Part shown: piece by piece, positions 1 through 9,191 of the stretch
How the letters are laid out: the number at the start of each line of letters is the position of its first letter
Numbering within the stretch: the stretch's first letter is position 1
From: Anthropogastromicrobium sp050944455
GTDB taxonomy: Bacteria; Bacillota; Clostridia; Lachnospirales; Lachnospiraceae
Assembly (NCBI GenBank): GCA_050944455.1
Contig: JBMNRC010000007.1
Coordinates: 1-64,000, forward strand
Direction of reading: 5' to 3'
Length of the DNA: 64,000 nucleotides
The notes under the pieces: model-generated
Told to the model about the DNA's origin: nothing
Databases searched by the model: none
What the model saw: the letters and a program-made list of their open reading frames with translations, nothing else
Made by a program: the position numbers and the translations under genes

Positions 1-132
1 CATATGGGCCCAAGGAGGGAGACGTCAGATCCATGCCATTCCATTCTAACAGCTTTAGCAATGAAGGATGTAGATCCCAACTGGCTGTTGGGTTCTCTAT
101 ACCCTGACTTTATTGTAGGAGGAGGGAGTGCA

Positions 133-1194
133 ATGCGGATAGAACTGAATGACCCCAACAGGAAGGAAGATGATGTTGATAAGCTGATCAGCGGCCTGAA
201 ACCGGTGAAAGACGAAAAGCGCACGTTCAGGTCCGAGATCGCCAAAATGAAAGGGATGGACCGCAAGACCGCCTTTCAGTATTTCTGGGATTACTACAAG
301 TGGCCGGTGATCATCATCATCGCCGTAATCATCGCCGCGATCTCGATCGCGCACTCGGTCATCCTGAACAGCCGGCCGTGGATCATCGAGGTGTCCATCT
401 ACAACAACGTGGTTGAGGATGACAGCACGCTGGACACCCTCGCGGAGCAGTTCGCCGAGTATGAGGGCCTGAACCTTGACGACTACCAGATCATGATTTC
501 CGCCGACAGTTATTACGATCCCGATACCATGTCCGAGCAGCAGATGGCCTCCGTGACAAAATTCATGGCGCAGGTTTCCGCCCAGGAGCTGGATATCGTC
601 GGCGGCGACCGCACCTTCCTGGACAGCTACGCCTACGGCCAGGAAGACAGCGTCTATTTTATGGATCTTGAGGAAGTTCTCCCTGAGGCGGTCTTCAGCC
701 GGCTGAACGCCGACGGGCGCATCTACTGGTCCAAATACACCGACGAGGACGGGAATGTCACCGGGGAGTACGCCGCGGCCATCAACATCGAGAATTCCAA
801 GCTCACTACCGTGGGCGGGCTTGAGGTAACGCCGAGCTACATCGGGATTGTCCCGAACTCACAGCGTCTGGATACCGCGATCGATTTCATCATCTGGAAT
901 TTCGACCTGCAGAGTCTCGACGACCGAGACGACGGAGAGGCGCAAACCCAGGACGGAACAGCTGAGGATCTGACGGAAACCCCGGGTACCCTGACCGCGG
1001 ATGTGTCGGAGAGCCTGGAGGATACTGAAACGGATACAGCAGCCGCTGACGGGGCGGAAAGCGCTGACGATGCCGCGGCCGCGGACAGTGCGGGGGATCA
1101 GGAAACCGTGTCCGCTGACGAATCGGAAATGCAGGATACTGAAACCGCGGATGAGACGGAAAGCCCGGGCGATTCAGCCGATGACGCGGTGTAA
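133..1194 (+). CDS. Membrane-anchored extracytoplasmic protein of unknown function
   Basis: I do not recognise the family. The ORF is open from position 4, but the ATG at 133 has a clear GGAGGAGGG ribosome site just upstream, giving 353 aa. Residues 1-55 are charged and cytoplasmic. One hydrophobic segment (WPVIIIIAVIIAAISIAHSVI) follows at about 58-80, and the rest should lie outside the membrane. The outer part up to about residue 260 looks folded and has phrases seen in solute-binding proteins (TPSYIGIVPNSQRLDTAIDFI). The last ~90 residues are low-complexity Asp/Glu/Ala/Thr/Ser. The gene stands alone, with a strong terminator 60 bp downstream. The gene call is secure; the function is unknown. 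Confidence 0.8.
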   Translation: MRIELNDPNRKEDDVDKLISGLKPVKDEKRTFRSEIAKMKGMDRKTAFQYFWDYYKWPVIIIIAVIIAAISIAHSVILNSRPWIIEVSIYNNVVEDDSTLDTLAEQFAEYEGLNLDDYQIMISADSYYDPDTMSEQQMASVTKFMAQVSAQELDIVGGDRTFLDSYAYGQEDSVYFMDLEEVLPEAVFSRLNADGRIYWSKYTDEDGNVTGEYAAAINIENSKLTTVGGLEVTPSYIGIVPNSQRLDTAIDFIIWNFDLQSLDDRDDGEAQTQDGTAEDLTETPGTLTADVSESLEDTETDTAAADGAESADDAAAADSAGDQETVSADESEMQDTETADETESPGDSADDAV

Positions 1195-1256
1195 GCCGCC
1201 TGCGCGGCTGAAAGCCGGAACGCGGAAACACGGGATATGAAGTCTGCTTCCGGCAT

Positions 1257-1286
1257 AAAAAAATCGCCCTTCGGGCGATTTTTTTT
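1257..1286 (+). terminator. Bidirectional Rho-independent terminator
   Basis: A 9-bp perfect stem (AAATCGCCC / GGGCGATTT) with a 3-nt loop has A-runs on its left and T-runs on its right, so it can end transcription from both sides: the gene ending at 1194 and glgP ending at 1529. The rest of the gap, 1287-1528, is GC-rich and shows nothing else. Confidence 0.9.
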
Positions 1287-1528
1287 GCGGGTCTCACAGC
1301 CCGCGGCAGTTGATAGGCTTACAGATGCGGCGTTTTTTTGGGCCTGCGCCGCGCGGCGGTTTCGGCACTTTCGGTCCGCGTCAGGGCAGATCGCTGCCAT
1401 TCCGGCATACCGGCTCCCTCAGCCGGCGGATCAAGCCGACACCCCGATGCAGCTGCCGTCGGGGCAGCGCAAATCCGGGATATCAGGGCTTTGGACCGGC
1501 AGTCAGTCCGGCGCCGGAAACCGTCGGA

Positions 1529-3997
1529 TCAGTCGTCCATGTTTACGGTGACATGATCCAGGTGCCAGATCTCATCCACGTACTGCTGGACCGTGCGGTC
1601 GGACGTGAACTTGCCGGACGACGCGGTGTTGAGCATAGCCGAGCGCGCCCAGCCCTTCTCGTCGCGGTACATCTGCTCGATCTTCATCTGGGCCTCGTGG
1701 TACGGGCGGAAATCCTTGAGGATGAAGTACCTGTCCGCCGGCGCCCCGTTATATCCGTTGAGCAGCGAATTGTAGAGGTCGCGGAACAGTTCCGGGTCTT
1801 CCGGGGAATAGAATCCGTTGATCAGCTGCATCAGGACCTGGCGGATCTCCATGTCGTTGTTGAAGATTTCGTGCGGATTGTAGCCGCCGTTCTTCTCGTA
1901 TTCGATGACCTGGTCCGCGGTCAGGCCGAAGATGACGGCATTCTCCTTGCCGACCTCATCCACGATCTCGACGTTGGCGCCGTCCAGCGTTCCGAGCGTG
2001 ATCGCGCCGTTCAGCATAAATTTCATGTTGGATGTTCCGGAAGCCTCCTTGGAGGCCGTGGAGATCTGCTCGGATACATCCGCCGCCGAAATGATGATCT
2101 CGGCGTTGGAGACGCGGTAGTTTTCAATAAAGACGACCTTGATCTTTCCGTCGATGGAGCGGTCGTTGTTGATGACGTCCGCGACGTTGTTGATCAGCTT
2201 GATCGTGAGCTTTGCCAGGCGGTATCCGGCCGCGGCCTTCGCGCCGAAGATGAACGTGCGCGGATAGAAATCCATATCCGGGTGTTCCTTGATCTCATTG
2301 TACAGGAACATGACATGGAGGATGTTCAGCAGCTGTCTCTTGTACTCGTGCAGGCGCTTGACCTGGACGTCGAAGATCGAGCGCGGATTCACCTCGATGC
2401 CGTTGTGCTCCTTGATGTATTTCGCGAGGCGCACCTTGTTCTGGTACTTGATGTTCATGAACTCATGCTGGCATTTCTCGTCGTCGACATAGTACTTCAG
2501 CTGGGCGATCTTCGGAAGGTCCGTGATCCACTCGTCGCCGATCTTGTCGGTGACCCAGCTTGCCAGGAGCGGATTCGCGTGCAGCAGGAAACGGCGCTGG
2601 GTGATTCCGTTCGTCTTGTTGTTGAACTTCTGCGGCCACATCTGGTAGAAATCCTTCAGCTCTCTCTTCTCAAGGATTTCCGTGTGCAGCTTCGCGACGC
2701 CGTTGACGGAGAAGGAGCCGACGATCGCCAGGTTGGCCATGCGCACCTGGCCGTCATAGATAATCGCCATCTTCGCGATCTTCTCCTGGTCGTTCGGATA
2801 ATGCTCCTCGATCTGGAGGACAAAGCGGCGGTTGATCTCCTCGATGATCTGGTAGATGCGCGGAAGCAGGCGGGAGAACAGCTCGATCGGCCACTTCTCG
2901 AGCGCCTCGGACATGATGGTGTGGTTGGTGTACGCGCAGCACTTTGTGGTGATGTCCCAGGCCTGCTCCCAGGTCAGTTTCTCGTCGTCGAGGAAGATGC
3001 GCATCAGCTCGGCAACCGTCATGGACGGATGCGTGTCGTTCATCTGGAACACAACCTTCTCGTACAGATGGGTGACGTCGCCGTTGTGCAGCCTCTTGTA
3101 CTTGGCTATCGCCGTCTGCACGCTCGCGGAGATGAAGAAATACTGCTGCTTTAAGCGGAGCTCCTTGCCGGCGTAATGGTTGTCATTCGGGTACAGGACC
3201 TCGACGATCGTCTTCGCCAGGTTCTCCTGCTCAACGGCCTTCTGGTAATCGCCGCGGTCGAAGGAATCCAGGTTGAAGGTGTCGATCGGCTCGGCGTCCC
3301 ACACGCGCAGCGTGTTGACCACGTTGTTGCCGTAGCCGACGATCGGCATGTCGTACGGAACCGCGCGGACGGACTGATAGCCTTCCTGCTTGTAGTAGTT
3401 GCGGCCGTCCGGGCCGACGGTGACGGTGGTATAGCCGCCGAACCTGACCTCGCAGGCATACTCGGAGCGGCGGATTTCAAACGGGTTGCCGTCCCTCAGC
3501 CAGTCGTCCGGCACCTCGACCTGGTAGCCGTCGACGATCTTCTGCGCGAACATGCCGTACTTGTAGCGGATGCCGCAGCCGTAAGCCGGGTATCCGAGGG
3601 TGGAAAGCGAATCCAGGAAGCAGGCCGCCAGCCTTCCGAGGCCTCCGTTGCCCAGCGCCGGGTCCGGCTCCTGATCCTCGATGGAATTCAGGTCGAATCC
3701 CATCTCCTCCAGCACTTCAGCGACTTCATCGCGGGCGCCTATGCTGATCAGGTCATTTCCGAGGGCGCGGCCCATCAGAAACTCCATCGACATGTAGTAG
3801 AGGGTTTTGACATCCTGCTTTTCATACTGCTTCTGGGTCGCGATCCACTCGTCGATGATCACGTCCTTCACCGCGTAGCAGGTCGCCTGGAATACCTGCT
3901 GCTCGGTGGCTTCCTCCATCGTCTTGCGGAAAAGGGAGCGGACGTTGTAGATGATTTTCTTCTTCAGTTCAGCCTTGTCAATCTTGGATTTTATCAT
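1529..3997 (-). CDS. glgP: Glycogen/starch/maltodextrin phosphorylase
   Basis: Glycogen phosphorylase releases glucose-1-phosphate from alpha-1,4-glucans using phosphate and PLP. The 822-aa length is normal for the GT35 family. The sequence has the N-terminal YYxSMEFLMGRALGNDL block, the EEQEPDPALGNGGLGRLAACFLDS-type block and the PLP-lysine region KEASGTSNMKFMLNG, followed by GTLDGANVEI. Start: the ORF runs 20 codons further upstream, but the ATG at 3997 is preceded by GAGGAGGC at good spacing. It lies 11 bp downstream of the ileS stop, so the two are probably cotranscribed, an unusual pairing of tRNA charging with glycogen breakdown. The cytoplasmic phosphorylase call is very secure. Confidence 0.97.
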   Translation of the reverse strand: MIKSKIDKAELKKKIIYNVRSLFRKTMEEATEQQVFQATCYAVKDVIIDEWIATQKQYEKQDVKTLYYMSMEFLMGRALGNDLISIGARDEVAEVLEEMGFDLNSIEDQEPDPALGNGGLGRLAACFLDSLSTLGYPAYGCGIRYKYGMFAQKIVDGYQVEVPDDWLRDGNPFEIRRSEYACEVRFGGYTTVTVGPDGRNYYKQEGYQSVRAVPYDMPIVGYGNNVVNTLRVWDAEPIDTFNLDSFDRGDYQKAVEQENLAKTIVEVLYPNDNHYAGKELRLKQQYFFISASVQTAIAKYKRLHNGDVTHLYEKVVFQMNDTHPSMTVAELMRIFLDDEKLTWEQAWDITTKCCAYTNHTIMSEALEKWPIELFSRLLPRIYQIIEEINRRFVLQIEEHYPNDQEKIAKMAIIYDGQVRMANLAIVGSFSVNGVAKLHTEILEKRELKDFYQMWPQKFNNKTNGITQRRFLLHANPLLASWVTDKIGDEWITDLPKIAQLKYYVDDEKCQHEFMNIKYQNKVRLAKYIKEHNGIEVNPRSIFDVQVKRLHEYKRQLLNILHVMFLYNEIKEHPDMDFYPRTFIFGAKAAAGYRLAKLTIKLINNVADVINNDRSIDGKIKVVFIENYRVSNAEIIISAADVSEQISTASKEASGTSNMKFMLNGAITLGTLDGANVEIVDEVGKENAVIFGLTADQVIEYEKNGGYNPHEIFNNDMEIRQVLMQLINGFYSPEDPELFRDLYNSLLNGYNGAPADRYFILKDFRPYHEAQMKIEQMYRDEKGWARSAMLNTASSGKFTSDRTVQQYVDEIWHLDHVTVNMDD

Positions 3998-4008
3998 GAA
4001 GTGCCTCC

Positions 4009-7000
4009 TCAGTCTTTCTTTACGCCCAGCGTGACGTTCTCGCCGTTGATGTTCCACTCTTTGACATACCCTTCCGGCGTCTTTTCGACGGCGGAATCCG
4101 CGAGTGTGACGCGGCGGATTTCATCGCCGTATTTTGCGAAAATGCCGGCGATCTTCGCGCTGCCTTCGTAAGTGACTGCGATGCGGTCCATGACCTCGAA
4201 TCCGGCTTCCTTGCGCATGGTCTGGACTTTGCTGATGATTTCGCGCATAAAGCCCTCTTCCAGAAGCTCCTCCGTCACGTTGCAGTCCAGGACGACCGTG
4301 ACGTCGCCCTCGTTCTGCGCGACATATCCGGGCTTCTGGACGGAAGTGATCAGAAGATCATCCTCAGCCAGGTCAACCGGCTGTCCGTCGAAGTCAAAGT
4401 GAAGTTTTCCGTTCTGCTTGAGTTCGTCCATCGCGGCGTTGCCGTCCACGGCGGCGAGAGCCGGGCGGATCTTCCCGAGAAGCTTTCCGTACTTCGGGCC
4501 TACCGTGCGCAGCTGCGGCTTGAACTCGTAAGTGGTGAAATCTCTCACGTCGTCGGTGAAGATGACTTTTCTGACGTTGAGCTCATCCGCGATGATATCG
4601 TCGTACAGGCCTTCCAGCTCGAAAGGCGCGCGCACGAACATGCGGGCCAGAGGCTGGCGGTTTTTGAGGTTCGCGGCGTTGCGGGCGGCTCTGCCCATGA
4701 CAACCACTTTCTCGACTTCCGCCATGTGCTTCTCCAGGCCGGCGTCGATCCACTCTTCCTTCGCCTCCGGGTAGCGCGACAGGTGGACGGATTCCGGCGC
4801 GGACTTGTCGACGGAGCGCACGATGTTCTGCCAGATGGTCTCCGTCATGAACGGGATCATCGGCGCGGCGGCCTGCGAGAGAGTAACCAGGCAGGTGTAC
4901 AGCGTCATGTACGCGTTCACTTTGTCCTGCTCCATGCCCTTCGCCCAGAAGCGCTCGCGGCTGCGGCGGACGTACCAGTTGGACAGGTCGTCGACGAAAT
5001 CCTGGAGCGCGTGCGCCGTCTCGTTGATCTTGTAGTCGTTGAGGTTCTGGTCGCAGGCTTTCACCGTGGAATTCAGGCGGGACAGGATCCATCTGTCCAT
5101 GACGCCGAGCCTGCCGTACTCCAGCGTGTGCTCCTTCGGGTTGAAGTTATCGATGTTCGCGTACAGCACGTAGAAGGCGTAGGTGTTCCAGATCGTGGAC
5201 AGGAACTTGCTCTGCCCCTCGGCGACCGCCTTGTCGCTCCAGCGCTTCGGCAGCCACGGCGCGGAGTTGATGTAGAAATACCAGCGCACCGCGTCGGCGC
5301 CGTGCTTGTTGAGCGCGTCCATCGGGTCAACGGCGTTGCCCTTGGATTTGGACATCTTCTGGCCGTCCTGGTCCAGCACGTGCCCGAGGACGATGACGTT
5401 GCGGTAGGGCGCCTTGTTGAACAGCAGCGTGGAGACCGCCAGCAGCGAATAGAACCAGCCTCTGGTCTGGTCGACCGCCTCGCTGATGAAGTCGGCCGGG
5501 AAGTTTCTGTGGAACTCCTCCTGGTTTTCAAACGGATAGTGGTACTGCGCGAACGGCATGGACCCGGAATCGAACCAGGCGTCGATCACCTCAGGCACCC
5601 TGTTCATCAGTTTCCCGCACTTCGGGCAGCGGACGTGAACATTGTCGACATACGGGCGGTGCAGCTCGATATTGTCCGGGCAGTCGACAGCCTTCTCCTT
5701 CAGTTCGCTGATGCTGCCGATCGAAACCCTCTCGCCGCAGTCCGGGCACTCCCAGATATTGAGCGGGGTTCCCCAGTAGCGGTTGCGGCTCAGGCCCCAA
5801 TCCTGCACGTTCTCGATCCAGGTTCCGAAACGGCCGTCGCCGAGCGACTTCGGGATCCAGTTGACCGTCGAGTTGTTGCGGACAAGGTCGTCCCTCACGG
5901 CTGTCATCCGGATGAACCAGGTTTCGCGGGCGTAATAGATCAGCGGCGTGTCGCAGCGCCAGCAGTGCGGATAGTCATGCTCTACCTTCGGCGCCGCGAA
6001 GAGAAGCCCCCGCTCCTCCAGGTCCTTCAGAACCTCAGGATCGGCGGAGACCGCGCCTTCGTCCTTCATTTCATGCTCGGTCGGCTTGCAGCGCATTCCC
6101 GCGAACTTTCCGGTTTCCGGCTTCATGCGGCCCTTGTCGTCGACCATCTGCACGAACGGGGCGTCGTATTTTTTGCCGACCCTGGCGTCGTCCTCGCCGA
6201 ATGCCGGCGCGATGTGGACAATTCCGGTGCCGTCCGTCATCGTGACATAGGTATCACAGTAGATGAAGAAAGCCTTTTTCTTCTGCTTTGCCACCGCGTC
6301 GGCCGCGCACTGGTACAGCGGCTCGTACTCCCTGTACTCAAGGTCGGAGCCTTTGTACTCCTCCAGGATCTCGTACGCCTTCCCGCCGTCCTTTGCCAGG
6401 GGGCCGAGAACTTTGTCCAGCAGCGCTTCCGCCAGATAATAGGTACAGCCGTCGGCCGCCTTCACTTTCGCGTACTTCTCGTCCGGGTTGACGCAGAGCG
6501 CGATGTTGCTGGGCAGCGTCCAGGGCGTCGTGGTCCAGGCCAGGAAATAGGCGTCCTCGCCGGCCGCCTTGAAGCGCACGATCGCGGTGCGGTCTTTGAT
6601 CGTCTTGTATCCCTGAGCGACCTCGTGGGTGGAAAGCGGGGTTCCGCAGCGCGGGCAGTACGGGACAACCTTGAAGCCCTTGTACAGCAGCCCCTTGTCC
6701 CAGATCTGCTTCAGCGCCCACCACTCGGACTCGATGTAGGTGTTCTCGTAGGTGACATAGGGGTGCTCCATGTCGGCCCAGAAGCCGACGCGGTCGGAGA
6801 ACTCCTCCCACATGCCCTTGTATTTCCAGACGCTTTCCTTGCACTTTTTGATGAACGGCTCGATGCCGTAATCCTCGATCTGGTCCTTGTTCTCGATGCC
6901 GAGGGATTTTTCCACCTCGATCTCAACCGGCAGTCCGTGCGTGTCCCAGCCGGCTTTTCTCGGGACACAGTATCCCTTCATCGTGCGGTAGCGCGGGATC

Positions 7001-7203
7001 ATATCCTTCACGGTGCGGGTTTCGACATGGCCGATGTGCGGCTTGCCGTTGGCTGTGGGCGGGCCGTCGTAGAACATGTATTCCGGGCCTTTTTTGCGCT
7101 CGGTCATGCTCTTTTCGAAGATCTGGTTGTCCTTCCAGAATCTGATGACTTTTTGTTCACGGTCCCTGAAATTCTGGTCCGTGGATACTTTGCTGTAAAG
7201 CAT
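4009..7203 (-). CDS. ileS: Isoleucyl-tRNA synthetase, long type-2 form
   Basis: Charges tRNA-Ile. At 1064 aa it is longer than the ~920-940 aa type-1 bacterial enzymes. The HIGH motif appears as PPTANGKPHIGHV, followed by GWDTHGLPVEIEVEK, which is the wording of the eukaryote-like IleRS2 group; the KMSKS loop is DGQKMSKSKGN. The CP1 editing domain lies between them and the anticodon-binding region follows. The ATG at 7203 has AAAGGAG upstream; the longer ORF start at 7380 lies inside the T-box leader and is not used. Expression should be controlled by that T-box. Some IleRS2 enzymes are naturally mupirocin-resistant (family knowledge, not tested here). Confidence 0.97.
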   Translation of the reverse strand: MLYSKVSTDQNFRDREQKVIRFWKDNQIFEKSMTERKKGPEYMFYDGPPTANGKPHIGHVETRTVKDMIPRYRTMKGYCVPRKAGWDTHGLPVEIEVEKSLGIENKDQIEDYGIEPFIKKCKESVWKYKGMWEEFSDRVGFWADMEHPYVTYENTYIESEWWALKQIWDKGLLYKGFKVVPYCPRCGTPLSTHEVAQGYKTIKDRTAIVRFKAAGEDAYFLAWTTTPWTLPSNIALCVNPDEKYAKVKAADGCTYYLAEALLDKVLGPLAKDGGKAYEILEEYKGSDLEYREYEPLYQCAADAVAKQKKKAFFIYCDTYVTMTDGTGIVHIAPAFGEDDARVGKKYDAPFVQMVDDKGRMKPETGKFAGMRCKPTEHEMKDEGAVSADPEVLKDLEERGLLFAAPKVEHDYPHCWRCDTPLIYYARETWFIRMTAVRDDLVRNNSTVNWIPKSLGDGRFGTWIENVQDWGLSRNRYWGTPLNIWECPDCGERVSIGSISELKEKAVDCPDNIELHRPYVDNVHVRCPKCGKLMNRVPEVIDAWFDSGSMPFAQYHYPFENQEEFHRNFPADFISEAVDQTRGWFYSLLAVSTLLFNKAPYRNVIVLGHVLDQDGQKMSKSKGNAVDPMDALNKHGADAVRWYFYINSAPWLPKRWSDKAVAEGQSKFLSTIWNTYAFYVLYANIDNFNPKEHTLEYGRLGVMDRWILSRLNSTVKACDQNLNDYKINETAHALQDFVDDLSNWYVRRSRERFWAKGMEQDKVNAYMTLYTCLVTLSQAAAPMIPFMTETIWQNIVRSVDKSAPESVHLSRYPEAKEEWIDAGLEKHMAEVEKVVVMGRAARNAANLKNRQPLARMFVRAPFELEGLYDDIIADELNVRKVIFTDDVRDFTTYEFKPQLRTVGPKYGKLLGKIRPALAAVDGNAAMDELKQNGKLHFDFDGQPVDLAEDDLLITSVQKPGYVAQNEGDVTVVLDCNVTEELLEEGFMREIISKVQTMRKEAGFEVMDRIAVTYEGSAKIAGIFAKYGDEIRRVTLADSAVEKTPEGYVKEWNINGENVTLGVKKD

Positions 7204-7343
7204 CGGGTAACTCCTTTCCAGTTTAGAGCCAGGCAGCGGTGGAAAAACGGTGCGGGAGAATTCAGGAACCCGGGCGAGGCGCAAAGCGGAATCCGCCTGG
7301 CGCACCGGGCGGGAATCCGCGGGTTTCTGTCCCGCTATTCGGC

Positions 7344-7639
7344 AAAAAAAGACCCCGTCCAACAGGGCGAGGCCTCGCAACCACCTATTGTCATGGCATA
7401 CGGCTGTGCGGACGCACAGTGATACGCTTCCCTCTGACGCAGGGAATACGGCGCGGCTTACACGGCTCCCGGGAAAATCGTTTTTTCTGATCGGTTTTCA
7501 GATCAGCTGCGGATCTTCCCCGGCCTTTCAGCCTGCGGCTCCGGAGTGATTTTCGCGCGGGTCCTTCCGGTCCGGCCTCACACCGCCGCCGGCTCGCTCT
7601 TCCATCTGGACAGGGCTACTCTCTCCTTCACAGCCTTTG
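7344..7639 (-). promoter_or_regulatory. T-box riboswitch leader of ileS (Ile specifier)
   Basis: Read on the minus strand, the leader starts just after the promoter with the Stem I signature GGAGAGAGTAGC, then GAGCCGGCGGCGGTGTGAGGC. Next comes GAAAATCACTCCGGAGC, in which ATC is the likely specifier for tRNA-Ile(GAU). At 7373-7389 it has the T-box/antiterminator motif AATAGGTGGTTGCGAGG, whose TGGT can pair with the uncharged tRNA NCCA end. The competing terminator (7351-7374) pairs GGCCTCG with CGGGGTC, followed by seven Ts (7344-7350). The T-box motif departs from the usual GGTGGTACCGCG but keeps the TGG bulge. Confidence 0.9.
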
Positions 7640-7645
7640 TTTGCC

Positions 7646-7674
7646 AGTATAGGTAATCAGTCAGTTTTTGTCAA
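7646..7674 (-). promoter_or_regulatory. Sigma-A promoter of the ileS T-box transcript
   Basis: A consensus -35 TTGACA (7669-7674) and -10 TATACT (7646-7651) are separated by 17 bp. Predicted start is near 7639, where the T-box begins. The stretch 7675-7885 upstream is GC-rich and shows no gene or clear terminator. Confidence 0.92.
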
Positions 7675-7885
7675 GTTTTGCGGAACCGCTTTCAGGGCCG
7701 GCCGCAGCCCGGCTGAAACGCACCGGCCGGCCCGGTCCGGGCACACATTGGATGGCCTTCGCCAGGCCGCTGACCCGGCCGGTGCTGATCTGGGGCGGAG
7801 CCGCGCCTTCCGTTTTCCGGCCGGGGCAGACAGGTGCCGGTCAGACCGGAGCCGCCGGACCGGACTTAGCACAGTCTTGCAGCCC

Positions 7886-8947
7886 TCAGCGGGAAACCGC
7901 CAGCGCGATTCCGCGGCCTTCCGGGGTCGCCGCGCAGTAGAAATGGTACACCGTCCCGCCGTACCGGAAAACGAACGGCTTGTGAGCGTACTGCGCGTCA
8001 AAGCTCTCGGAAGGGCGCACCAGCGGTTCCCCGTCCCAGGGAGTCCAGTGGACCAGGTCCTCTGAGCAGGCGAAAGTATCCCAGGCGGTCCCGTCCATCG
8101 CGACATAGTAGTTCATCACCCACAGGTTCAGGTCGTCCATCCGGGAGACCTGCGGATCCCCGGCGATATTCCAGCGGCTAAAGATCCCGTTTCCGAGCAC
8201 CGCGTCGTCCCCGTAACGCTTCCAGTGCGTCATGTCGGAACTTACGGCGATCCCGATCCGTTCGATGGAATACGGCTGCGATTTGGCGTTGTAGAACATC
8301 ACGAGCGGCGCGCCGAGCGTCTGCCCGCGGTCGTGGATCACGCAGCTTTTGTACAGGGTCGTCCGCTCGAAGGGCCGGGCGTCCGGGTCGTTCTCCGCGA
8401 GAACCGGATCCGGAAGGCACCGGAATGCCCCCGGCATGACGGCGCCGCCGCAGGCTGCCCCGATCCGCAGGGGATCCGGCTCGTAGCCCGGCCGGTTTCC
8501 GCCGATATAGGTCATCCAGTACTTTCCGTTCCACTTCTCCGGCTCCAGGGTTCCGCCCCAGTCTGGGTCGATCAGGCACAGGCTCCCGTCCTTCTGGCAG
8601 GAATCCCATCCGTTCACAGCCCGCGCGGGCTCAGCGGACTGTCCGTCCGAACCTTCTCCTGTTTCGGAAAGCCCCGCGGCCGTCAGCAGTTTTCCCTGCG
8701 GCTCCCAGTGCAGCAAATCCGAGGACAGGGCCAGCCAGGTCTCATACCCGGGGCGTGCGCTCTTCGGCTCAAAGCGCACGTACACCATCCCGAACAGCCC
8801 GTCCTTCCGCCGGAAAACATTCGGGCAGTCAATCAGCGTTCCTTCTTCCGACAGAACCAGCCCCTTTTTCACCGGCGTCTCAAGCCTCCGGTGCACTTCA
8901 TCCATTGTCTCCCGCGCCACAGTGTTTTTTGCGTTCATTTCACCCAT
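7886..8947 (-). CDS. Beta-propeller glycoside hydrolase (GH43/GH32/GH130-like fold)
   Basis: A 353-aa cytoplasmic protein without signal peptide. It has repeated propeller-blade phrases: IDCPNVFRRKDGLFGMVYVRFEP, LALSSDLLHWEP, IAVSSDMTHWKRYGD, and a final blade FVFRYGGTVYHFYCA. An Asp in the first blade (IDCPN) and GNPQ/GDPQ-like wording at AGDPQVSRMDDLN fit a five-bladed propeller hydrolase or phosphorylase of the GH43/GH32/GH130 type; the exact family cannot be fixed by eye. The ATG at 8947 has GGGGAGG upstream. It is the last gene of the rhamnosidase operon, 244 bp after the GH106-like gene, and may have an extra weak promoter (a TATAAT near 9010 without a good -35). Confidence 0.8.
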   Translation of the reverse strand: MGEMNAKNTVARETMDEVHRRLETPVKKGLVLSEEGTLIDCPNVFRRKDGLFGMVYVRFEPKSARPGYETWLALSSDLLHWEPQGKLLTAAGLSETGEGSDGQSAEPARAVNGWDSCQKDGSLCLIDPDWGGTLEPEKWNGKYWMTYIGGNRPGYEPDPLRIGAACGGAVMPGAFRCLPDPVLAENDPDARPFERTTLYKSCVIHDRGQTLGAPLVMFYNAKSQPYSIERIGIAVSSDMTHWKRYGDDAVLGNGIFSRWNIAGDPQVSRMDDLNLWVMNYYVAMDGTAWDTFACSEDLVHWTPWDGEPLVRPSESFDAQYAHKPFVFRYGGTVYHFYCAATPEGRGIALAVSR

Positions 8948-9191
8948 CTGATCTGTTCCTCCCCTTTTCCTGACCTGTTTTTCCTGATATGGTTTCTGGT
9001 CAGCTTACCCTATTATAACGCCGGATCCATCTGCACGGCTGCTTTTTCTGTCCTTTTCACTCTTTGGTACATCATCGGCGCGGGTGCAAGGCGGCGTCCG
9101 TGCCGATTCCGGCAGTTTCTTTCCCTTTCACTTTCAGGTTTATCGGCGGTGCAGATCCGCGGAGATGATTTCCTCCTCCCGCAGGATTTTC

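Noticed and set aside
1310..3154. 614-codon open frame opposite glgP
   Set aside because: Same kind of antisense shadow; glgP motifs are unambiguous on the minus strand.
4399..7422. 1007-codon open frame on the plus strand opposite ileS
   Set aside because: Composition is Arg/Val/Asp-rich without domains and it mirrors codon bias of the real ileS on the other strand; it also crosses the T-box terminator.
9000..9030. TATAAT as internal promoter for the propeller hydrolase gene
   Set aside because: No acceptable -35 at 16-18 bp; kept only as a remark in the gene entry.
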